Origin: an uncultured Clostridia bacterium
GTDB lineage: Bacteria; Bacillota; Clostridia; TANB77; CAG-508
Direction: 5' to 3'
Assembly: GCA_944386375.1 (NCBI GenBank)
Contig: CALXAW010000050.1
Span: forward strand, 1-9,287
DNA: 9,287 nt
Shown: positions 1 to 6,030 of the stretch, piece by piece
Position numbering within the stretch: the first letter of the stretch is position 1
How the letters are laid out: every line of letters starts with the position of its first letter
Notes under the pieces: generated by a model
What the model saw: the letters and a program-made list of their open reading frames with translations, nothing else
The model's database searches: none
Told to the model about the DNA's origin: nothing
Translations under genes and position numbers: made by a program

Positions 1-4
1 GCGC

Positions 5-76
5 TTGAACAAATTTACGGAAAGCCAACGAAAAAGTTTAAATGCCGTTAATAAAATGGCTTTCCGATTTGTTCAA
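5..76. repeat. Imperfect inverted repeat / hairpin upstream of glyS
   Basis: Bases 5-27 and 57-76 are inverted complements: TTGAACAAAT, then a 3-nt bulge, then CGGAAAGCCA pairs with TGGCTTTCCGATTTGTTCAA. The loop of about 29 nt is AT-rich. The T-run expected of an intrinsic terminator is absent on either side, so it may be a stable RNA structure, the end of an upstream transcript, or part of a repeat cut by the window edge. The arms (GAACAA...GCC / GGC...TTGTTC) resemble the inner hairpin of the element at 5647-5978. That likeness is short and could be chance. Confidence 0.55.
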
Positions 77-80
77 ATAT

Positions 81-86
81 TATAAT
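81..86 (+). promoter_or_regulatory. Possible -10 box for glyS
   Basis: A perfect TATAAT lies 53 bases before the glyS start codon, just after the 5-76 hairpin. No convincing -35 box is present at 16-18 bp upstream, where the hairpin's right arm lies. In such AT-rich DNA a lone TATAAT can be chance, and the true promoter may lie outside the window. Confidence 0.35.
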
Positions 87-139
87 AACAAAAAAACCTC
101 TTAAATAGCTAATATAAAAAATTAAAAGGAGGAATTTTT

Positions 140-1522
140 ATGTTAGATTCAATGGAAAAACTAGTAAGTTTATGCAAAAACAGAGGTTACATTTATCCAG
201 GCTCAGAAATTTATGGAGGATTAGCAAACACATGGGATTATGGCCCACTAGGAGTAGAATTAAAAAACAATGTAAAAAATCTATGGAGAAAAAAATTTAT
301 ACAAGAATGTAAATACAATGTAGGACTAGATGCAGCAATATTAATGAACCCAACAACATGGGTAGCATCAGGACATGTAGGAGGATTTTCAGACCCATTA
401 ATAGATTGTAAAGAATGTAAAACAAGACATAGAGCAGATAAATTAATAGAAGAATGGGCACATAACCAAGGAAAAGACATGATAGCAGATGGAATGTCTG
501 ACGAGGAATTAATAAACTTTATAAAAGAAAATAACATACCATGCCCAAATTGTGGAAAAAACAATTTTACAGACATACGTAAATTTAATTTAATGTTTAA
601 AACATTCCAAGGAGTTACAGAAGACAAAACAGCAGAAATATATCTAAGACCAGAAACTGCACAAGGAATATTTGTAAACTTTAAAAATGTAATGAGAACA
701 ACAAGAAAAAAAATACCAATGGGTATTGCACAAATAGGTAAAGCATTTAGAAACGAAATAACACCAGGAAACTTTATATTTAGAACACGTGAATTTGAAC
801 AAATGGAACTAGAATTTTTCTGTAAGCCAGGAACAGATTTAGAATGGCATGCATATTGGAAAGAATTTTGCGAAAACTGGTTATTAGATTTAGGAATACA
901 AAAAGAAAATATGCGTTTACGTGACCATTCAAAAGAAGAACTATCACATTATAGTAATGCAACAACAGATATAGAATATAAATTCCCATTTGGATGGGGA
1001 GAACTATGGGGAATTGCAGACAGAACAGACTTTGACCTAAAGAGCCATATGGAAGTATCAAAAGAAGACTTTACTTACCAAGATCCAGAAACGGGAGAAA
1101 GATATATACCATACTGTATAGAACCATCACTTGGAGCAGACAGAGTAACACTAGCATTTTTATGTGATGCATATGAAGAAGAAAAGCTAGAAGACGGAGA
1201 TGTAAGAACAGTATTACATTTACATCCAGCATTAGCACCATACAAAGTTGCAGTATTACCATTATCTAAAAAATTATCAGAAAAAGCAACAGAAGTATAT
1301 ACAGAGCTTTGTAAAAAATTTATGTGTGACTATGACGAAACAGGAAGCATAGGAAAACGTTATAGAAGAGAAGACGAAATAGGAACACCATATTGTGTAA
1401 CAATAGATTTTGATACATTAGAAGATAATAGTGTAACAATAAGAGATAGAGACACTATGGAACAAGTAAGAGTAAAAATAGAAGAACTAGAAAACTGGTT
1501 ACAAAATAAAATAGAATTTTAA
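140..1522 (+). CDS. glyS: Glycyl-tRNA synthetase, single-chain alpha2 type
   Basis: This class II aminoacyl-tRNA synthetase joins glycine to tRNA-Gly in the cytoplasm using ATP. The 460-residue length fits the single-chain homodimeric form (often labelled glyQS), not the separate alpha and beta subunits of E. coli. The N-terminal catalytic part contains WDYGPLGVELKNN (about 32-44), class II motif 2 with FRNE (203-206) and FRTREFEQMELEFF (214-227), and motif 3 with EPSLGADR (328-335). An insertion carries two Cys pairs, C90/C93 and C135/C138, a likely zinc-binding knuckle known in this family. The C-terminal anticodon-binding domain starts near 360 (LHPALAPYKVAVLPL) and includes GSIGKRYRREDEIGTP (402-417). 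The start is supported by AAAGGAGG at 125-132, seven bases before ATG. Firmicute glyS genes are often T-box controlled, but no T-box sequence is visible in the 139 bases available. The gene ends at a perfect stem-loop. Confidence 0.98.
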   Translation: MLDSMEKLVSLCKNRGYIYPGSEIYGGLANTWDYGPLGVELKNNVKNLWRKKFIQECKYNVGLDAAILMNPTTWVASGHVGGFSDPLIDCKECKTRHRADKLIEEWAHNQGKDMIADGMSDEELINFIKENNIPCPNCGKNNFTDIRKFNLMFKTFQGVTEDKTAEIYLRPETAQGIFVNFKNVMRTTRKKIPMGIAQIGKAFRNEITPGNFIFRTREFEQMELEFFCKPGTDLEWHAYWKEFCENWLLDLGIQKENMRLRDHSKEELSHYSNATTDIEYKFPFGWGELWGIADRTDFDLKSHMEVSKEDFTYQDPETGERYIPYCIEPSLGADRVTLAFLCDAYEEEKLEDGDVRTVLHLHPALAPYKVAVLPLSKKLSEKATEVYTELCKKFMCDYDETGSIGKRYRREDEIGTPYCVTIDFDTLEDNSVTIRDRDTMEQVRVKIEELENWLQNKIEF

Positions 1523-1529
1523 TTTATAA

Positions 1530-1578
1530 CAATTTTAAAGCACTAGAAAAACATTACTTTTCTAGTGCTTTAAAATTG
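1530..1578. terminator. Bidirectional stem-loop between glyS and the thioesterase gene
   Basis: Bases 1530-1550 and 1558-1578 form a perfect 21-bp stem around a 7-nt loop (ACATTAC). It starts 8 bases after the glyS stop and ends 22 bases before the convergent thioesterase stop. The stem core is GCACTAG/CTAGTGC, with A/T-rich ends that supply short T-runs on either strand. There is no long T-tail beyond the stem, so termination is likely but not textbook. Its position between convergent genes supports a shared terminator. Confidence 0.75.
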
Positions 1579-1599
1579 CAACTATAAAAATCGTTATGC

Positions 1600-2019
1600 T
1601 CAATCAACTACTAAGCTAGTTAAAACCTCAAAAGCCTTTGGATAATATTTTTTTAGGTTACAAGGACGTAAGTTTTTATTTGTAAAGCAATGCTTAGTTT
1701 CGGCATTCATAACAAGTTCACCACTATCTTTTTTAGTAACAACATAAGAAACAGTCATTCTAACACCAGTAAATTCTTTTATTTTACAATTAATACAAAT
1801 AATATCATCATAACCAACATGATGCTTATATTCACAACTTACACCAAGAACCGGAATTTGAACACCACATTCTTCAATTTTGCTATATGGAATTTCAAAT
1901 TTATCTAACATATGACATCTAGCTTCTTCTAAAAATCTAATATAATTAGAATGATGTACAATACCCATTTTATCTGTTTCGTAATAATTTATTCTTCTTT
2001 CAAAAACAAAATCTTTCAT
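1600..2019 (-). CDS. Acyl-CoA thioesterase, 4HBT/YbgC-like hotdog fold
   Basis: This is a small cytoplasmic thioesterase of the 4-hydroxybenzoyl-CoA thioesterase superfamily, expected to hydrolyse an acyl-CoA thioester. Its substrate cannot be told from sequence. The 139-residue length is normal for the family. The diagnostic N-terminal stretch reads YYETDKMGIVHHSNYIRFLEEAR (12-34 region): D16 matches the catalytic aspartate of the family, followed by the G-V-x-H-x-x-Y pattern and the E-x-A-R helix (E31-R34). The rest is the expected beta-rich hotdog sheet (YKHHVGYDDIICINCKI; RMTVSYVV). The start is supported by a GAAAGGATGA ribosome binding site about 9 bases upstream on the minus strand (2027-2035). 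It is a single gene, convergent with glyS and divergent from dnaE, with its own promoter at 2075-2103. No Tol-Pal genes are nearby, so the E. coli ybgC role is not implied. Confidence 0.9.
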   Translation of the reverse strand: MKDFVFERRINYYETDKMGIVHHSNYIRFLEEARCHMLDKFEIPYSKIEECGVQIPVLGVSCEYKHHVGYDDIICINCKIKEFTGVRMTVSYVVTKKDSGELVMNAETKHCFTNKNLRPCNLKKYYPKAFEVLTSLVVD

Positions 2020-2074
2020 ATTATATCATCCTTTCTAAAAAGTAAATAATGTACTAGAAAAGTATTACCTTCCT

Positions 2075-2103
2075 ATTGTATAAGAAAAAAATAAAAAAGT
2101 CAA
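2075..2103 (-). promoter_or_regulatory. Sigma-A-type promoter of the thioesterase gene
   Basis: Read on the minus strand, TTGACT (2098-2103) is followed by a 17-base T-rich spacer and TACAAT (2075-2080). The fit is 5 of 6 in each box with optimal spacing. It lies about 55 bases upstream of the ATG, giving a 5' leader of roughly 48 nt. Confidence 0.75.
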
Positions 2104-2107
2104 ACAA

Positions 2108-2136
2108 TTGTAAAACCGCTTTTTTTGTGATATACT
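2108..2136 (+). promoter_or_regulatory. Sigma-A-type promoter of dnaE with extended -10
   Basis: TTGTAA (2108-2113, 4 of 6 to consensus), a 17-base spacer and TATACT (2131-2136) are preceded by TGA, giving an extended -10 (TGNTATACT). It lies about 35 bases upstream of the dnaE ATG. Its -35 box is only 4 bp from the -35 box of the opposing thioesterase promoter. Confidence 0.7.
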
Positions 2137-2170
2137 AACCAAAAAAAGAAGTAAAGAAGGTAGATAGGCT

Positions 2171-5100
2171 ATGTCAAATTTTGTGCATTTACATATACAC
2201 AGTGAGTTTAGCTTGTTAGATGGAGCAAATAGAATAAAAGACTTGCCAGTTAGAGCAAAAGAGCTTGGAATGGATGCAATGGCTATTACAGACCATGGAG
2301 TAATGTATGGTGTAATAGACTTTTATAAAGCTTGTAAAAAAGAAGGAATAAAGCCGATAATAGGGTGCGAAATATATGTAGCTCCACGTTCAAGATTTGA
2401 CAAAGAGCCAAATATAGATAATAGATATAGTCATTTAATTTTACTTGCTAAAAATAACGAAGGTTACAAAAACTTAAGTAAAATAGTATCAATAGGATTT
2501 GTAGATGGATATTATTATAAACCACGTATAGACCTAGAAACTTTAGAAAAATACCATGAAGGGCTAATTTGCTTAAGTGGATGTTTGGCAGGCAGTGTAA
2601 ATCAAGCATTATTAAATGGCAATACTGAAAAAGCAGAAGAAATAGCTAGTTGGCATAAAAAAGTATTTAAAGAAGATTATTATATAGAAATACAAAATAA
2701 TGGAATACAAGAACAAGTAATAGCAAACCAAAAATTAGTGCAACTTGCAAGAAAGCTAGATATACCACTTGTAGCAACAAATGATGCACATTATTTAAAA
2801 AAAGAAGATGCATATAATCACGAAGTATTATTATGTATTCAAACAGGAAAAAGAATGAGTGACGAAGACCGAATGAGATTTGAAACAGACGAGTTATATG
2901 TAAAATCACCACAAGAAATGTCTAAATATTTCGAAAACTTTCCAGATGCAATAGAAAACACTGTAAAAATAGCAGAAAAATGCAATGTAGAATTTGAATT
3001 TGGACATACAATTTTGCCAAATTATGATGTACCAGAAGAGTTTGAAACACATTATGATTATATGAAAAAAATATGTGAAGATGGGCTAGAAAAAAGATAT
3101 GGTAAAAACTTAACACCAGAAATATTAGAAAGAGCAAAATACGAAATGAGCATAATTAAAAAAATGGGCTATGTAGATTACTTTTTAATAGTATGGGATT
3201 TTATACATTATGCCAAACAAAATGGAATACCAGTAGGGCCAGGTCGTGGTTCTGGTGCAGGTTCGCTTTTAGCATATGCAATGGAAATAACAGATATAGA
3301 CCCAATAAAATATGGCTTAATATTTGAAAGATTTTTAAACCCAGAAAGAATAAGTATGCCAGATTTTGATGTAGACTTTTGCTATGAAAGAAGACAAGAA
3401 GTAATAGATTATGTATCTAGAAAATATGGACATGACCATGTATCACAAATTATAACTTTTGGAACAATGTCTGCTAGAATGGTAATACGTGATGTTGCAA
3501 GGGTTTTAGATGTACCATATGCAGAAGCAGATAAACTTGCAAAAATGATACCAAATGAGTTACATATAACAATAAAAAAGGCATTAGATCAAAACAGAGA
3601 ATTAAATGATTTATACGAAACAGACAATAATATACATAATTTATTAGATATAGCAATGGCATTAGAAGGTATGCCAAGGCAGGCTTCAACACATGCATGT
3701 GGAATAGTTATAACAAAAGAGCCTGTAGACACATATGTGCCATTATATGTAAGAGATAACCAAATATCCACACAATACATAATGACAACATTAGAAGAGT
3801 TAGGGTTATTAAAAATGGACTTTTTAGGTTTACGCACTCTAACTGTTATACAAGATACAATAGACTTAGTAAAAGAAAATAGAGGAATAGATGTACAGTT
3901 TGACCCAAATATGGATGACCCAAATGTATATAAATTATGGCAAGAAGGAAAAACTTGTGGAATATTCCAATTTGAAAGCCAGGGTATGACAAACTTTATG
4001 AAAGAACTAAAACCAGACTGCCTAGAAGATTTAATAGCAGGAGTTTCTTTATATAGACCAGGGCCAATGGACCAAATTCCAAGGTATGTAAAAGGCAAAC
4101 TAAATCCAGGGCATAATGAGTATACACATCCAAGTTTAGAGCCAATTCTTAATGTAACATATGGCTGTATGGTGTATCAAGAACAGGTTATGCAAATAGT
4201 AAGAGATTTGGCAGGATATTCGTTAGGAAGAGCAGACTTAGTAAGGCGTGCAATGGGTAAGAAAAAGCTAGATGTAATGGCAAAAGAAAGAGAAGTATTT
4301 ATAAATGGACAGTTAGACGAAAATGGAAATATTATAGTTCCAGGTTGTGTAAGAAATGGAATAGATGCAGAGTCTGCAAATAAAATATTTGACGAAATGG
4401 CAGAATTTGCAAAATATGCTTTCAACAAGTCACATGCGGCATGTTATGCAGTTGTAGCATATAGAACAGCATATTTAAAGGCATATTATCCAGCAGAATT
4501 TATGGCAGCAACATTAAATAGTTTTTTAGGTAATTTAGACAAAATACCTCAATATGTAGACGAATGTAAAAAATTAAATATAGAAATATTAAAACCAGAT
4601 ATAAATAAAAGTTTTACAAAATTTACAGCTAAAGATGATAAAATTCGTTTTGGATTAGGAAGTATAAAAAATGTAGGAATTGCACCTGTAAATGCAATTA
4701 TAAAAGAAAGAGAAGAGCATGGACCTTTCGAAAGTTTTACATCTTTTTGTGAAAGAATAGCAGAAGAAACTGTTAATAAAAAATGTGTAGAAAGTTTAAT
4801 AAAAGCAGGTGTATTTGACGAATTTTCGCAAACTAGGGCAACTCTTTTGGCGTCTTTTGAAGGAATAATAGATCAAATTCAAAATACTAAAAAACGTGGT
4901 TTAGATGGACAAGTAACAATGTTTGATTTAAATCAAGATGATGAGCAAATGAATGAAATTAAATATAATTTTATAGAAAAAGAAGAAATGTCAGAAAAAG
5001 AGCTATTATCAATAGAAAAAGAAATGCTTGGAATATATATTTCTGGGCATCCTTTAGAAAAAATACGTGACCAATTAGAAGAGCAAACAAATATAAATAC

Positions 5101-5644
5101 TATTCAAATTAGAGAAATAGACGAGGCACCAGAGCAAGAGGCACAAACTACGAAATTTACAGATGGGCAAATTGTAAAATATGGTGGAATAATAAATTCA
5201 GTTAAGAAAAAGTATACAAAAACAAATAAGATTATGGCATTTGTAACAATAGAAGATTTATATGGGCAAGCAGAAGTAATAGTTTTTGAAAATGCGTATA
5301 TAAAAGCAGGAAATAGTTTAATCGAAAATAATATTGTAATTGTAGAAGGAAGATTAAGTATAAGAGAAGATGAGGCAACAAAGATTGTAGCAAACAAGAT
5401 TACAGACTTTACTGTTAAAAAAAGACAAGAATTAGTTTTAGATATAACAAATGCTTCAGAAGAAGAAAAGGTAAAATTAAGAGGTGCAATAAGATATTTT
5501 TCAGGTGACAAAAACAATATGCCTGTATCTGTAAAAGTAGGAGAAGAGCTAAAACCTAGTGGTGCAATTTATTGTACAGACGAAATTTTACAGATTTTTG
5601 TAGATATACTAGGTAGCAATAAAGTGGAATTAAAAGAAGTGTAA
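2171..5644 (+). CDS. dnaE: DNA polymerase III alpha subunit
   Basis: This is a C-family replicative DNA polymerase. In Firmicutes that also carry PolC, DnaE is known to act in lagging-strand synthesis and primer extension. The 1157 residues are close to E. coli DnaE length. An N-terminal PHP domain runs from about 4 to 215, with metal-ligand candidates H8, H10, D41, H42, E67, H88, C137, E173, D205 and H207. The polymerase core has GPGRGSGAGSLLAY and the catalytic PDFDVDF with D400 and D402. The third catalytic aspartate is D550 in KMDFLGLRTLT. SLYRPGPMDQIPRY, YQEQVMQI and FNKSHAACYAVVAYRTAYLK follow. QVTMF (914-918) fits the internal beta-clamp binding motif. An OB-fold follows near 1005-1085 (KYGGIINSVKKKYTKTNK onward), then a short C-terminal domain. 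The start is supported by AGAAGG at 2155-2160, 10 bases before ATG. The gene is alone on its transcript; a MITE-like element begins 2 bases after the stop. I cannot assign the DnaE1 or DnaE3 subclass by eye. Confidence 0.97.
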   Translation: MSNFVHLHIHSEFSLLDGANRIKDLPVRAKELGMDAMAITDHGVMYGVIDFYKACKKEGIKPIIGCEIYVAPRSRFDKEPNIDNRYSHLILLAKNNEGYKNLSKIVSIGFVDGYYYKPRIDLETLEKYHEGLICLSGCLAGSVNQALLNGNTEKAEEIASWHKKVFKEDYYIEIQNNGIQEQVIANQKLVQLARKLDIPLVATNDAHYLKKEDAYNHEVLLCIQTGKRMSDEDRMRFETDELYVKSPQEMSKYFENFPDAIENTVKIAEKCNVEFEFGHTILPNYDVPEEFETHYDYMKKICEDGLEKRYGKNLTPEILERAKYEMSIIKKMGYVDYFLIVWDFIHYAKQNGIPVGPGRGSGAGSLLAYAMEITDIDPIKYGLIFERFLNPERISMPDFDVDFCYERRQEVIDYVSRKYGHDHVSQIITFGTMSARMVIRDVARVLDVPYAEADKLAKMIPNELHITIKKALDQNRELNDLYETDNNIHNLLDIAMALEGMPRQASTHACGIVITKEPVDTYVPLYVRDNQISTQYIMTTLEELGLLKMDFLGLRTLTVIQDTIDLVKENRGIDVQFDPNMDDPNVYKLWQEGKTCGIFQFESQGMTNFMKELKPDCLEDLIAGVSLYRPGPMDQIPRYVKGKLNPGHNEYTHPSLEPILNVTYGCMVYQEQVMQIVRDLAGYSLGRADLVRRAMGKKKLDVMAKEREVFINGQLDENGNIIVPGCVRNGIDAESANKIFDEMAEFAKYAFNKSHAACYAVVAYRTAYLKAYYPAEFMAATLNSFLGNLDKIPQYVDECKKLNIEILKPDINKSFTKFTAKDDKIRFGLGSIKNVGIAPVNAIIKEREEHGPFESFTSFCERIAEETVNKKCVESLIKAGVFDEFSQTRATLLASFEGIIDQIQNTKKRGLDGQVTMFDLNQDDEQMNEIKYNFIEKEEMSEKELLSIEKEMLGIYISGHPLEKIRDQLEEQTNINTIQIREIDEAPEQEAQTTKFTDGQIVKYGGIINSVKKKYTKTNKIMAFVTIEDLYGQAEVIVFENAYIKAGNSLIENNIVIVEGRLSIREDEATKIVANKITDFTVKKRQELVLDITNASEEEKVKLRGAIRYFSGDKNNMPVSVKVGEELKPSGAIYCTDEILQIFVDILGSNKVELKEV

Positions 5645-5646
5645 TT

Positions 5647-5978
5647 AAAAGATACATATATAATACCCGCAAAAATTTTTCGGCTCATTCCAGAGCTAAA
5701 GAATTTCTAATACAATTCTCGTGCTCCCTTTGCGACAAAGTTCTATTGGTATTTCATACCAATAAAAGTCGCTTTGCTCAAACATTGCACACAATTTTAC
5801 TTCGTAAAATTGGCGCACGAACAACTTTGAGGCTTATAAAAAATCTAAAAATTAAAATTAAACTATGCCACAGTTGTTCTTGGAACTTTCGCAACCATTT
5901 CCCTCGAATTGAATAAGAAATTCTAAAGCTCCTCCAATCACATTCAAAATTTTTTTAGGTATTATATATGTATCTTTT
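5647..5978. mobile_element. MITE-like non-coding element with long terminal inverted repeats
   Basis: Bases 5647-5667 and 5958-5978 are perfect 21-bp inverted complements (AAAAGATACATATA... at the left end). Weaker inverted similarity continues inward for about 100 bases per side: shared blocks include GAGCT, AGAATTTCT, CAATTC and TTGCGA/AAGTTC, in the same order from 5647-5743 and, reversed, from 5978-5878. Inside are a 9-bp hairpin with TTC loop (5744-5764), a flanking GCGAC/GTCGC pair (5732-5736, 5768-5772), a second 9-bp hairpin with TTC loop (5792-5812), and GAACAACT/AGTTGTTC (5819-5826, 5872-5879). No open reading frame of useful size is present, so any transposase would act in trans. 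AATT occurs on both flanks (5643-5646, 5982-5985) but does not abut the repeat exactly, so no target duplication is proven. A related partial copy lies at 8737-8813. Confidence 0.8.
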
Positions 5979-6001
5979 TCAATTACCAGTATAAAGCCAC
6001 T

Positions 6002-6030
6002 AAAAAACAGAGCAAACGCTCTGTTTTTTT
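6002..6030. terminator. Bidirectional intrinsic terminator of dnaE and the ATPase gene
   Basis: The stem ACAGAGC (6007-6013) pairs with GCTCTGT (6018-6024) around an AAAC loop. It is flanked by an A-run at 6002-6007 and a T-run at 6024-6030. The hairpin is therefore a good intrinsic terminator in either direction. On the minus strand it begins within the ATPase stop codon (6029-6031). On the plus strand it ends the dnaE transcript after it has crossed the MITE-like element. Confidence 0.9.

Noticed and set aside
1..139. T-box riboswitch controlling glyS
   Set aside because: Firmicute glyS genes often have one, but no T-box core sequence or terminator/antiterminator pair is visible in these 139 bases. 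A T-box further upstream cannot be excluded.
780..1262. Minus-strand open frames inside glyS
   Set aside because: They overlap the catalytic motifs of glyS in antisense and have no independent support.
2667..3137. Hydrophobic minus-strand open frames opposite dnaE (2667-2912, 2922-3137)
   Set aside because: They lie antisense within the strongly conserved dnaE frame, lack ribosome binding sites, and their Leu/Phe/His-rich composition is what AT-rich coding DNA gives on the opposite strand.
3589..4098. 169-codon minus-strand open frame inside dnaE
   Set aside because: It is antisense to the polymerase core motifs, has no family resemblance and no start signals; it is a shadow of dnaE.
5792..5879. 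CRISPR-like array in the dnaE-ATPase gap
   Set aside because: The repeated structures are unequal hairpins, not regularly spaced identical repeats with unique spacers.
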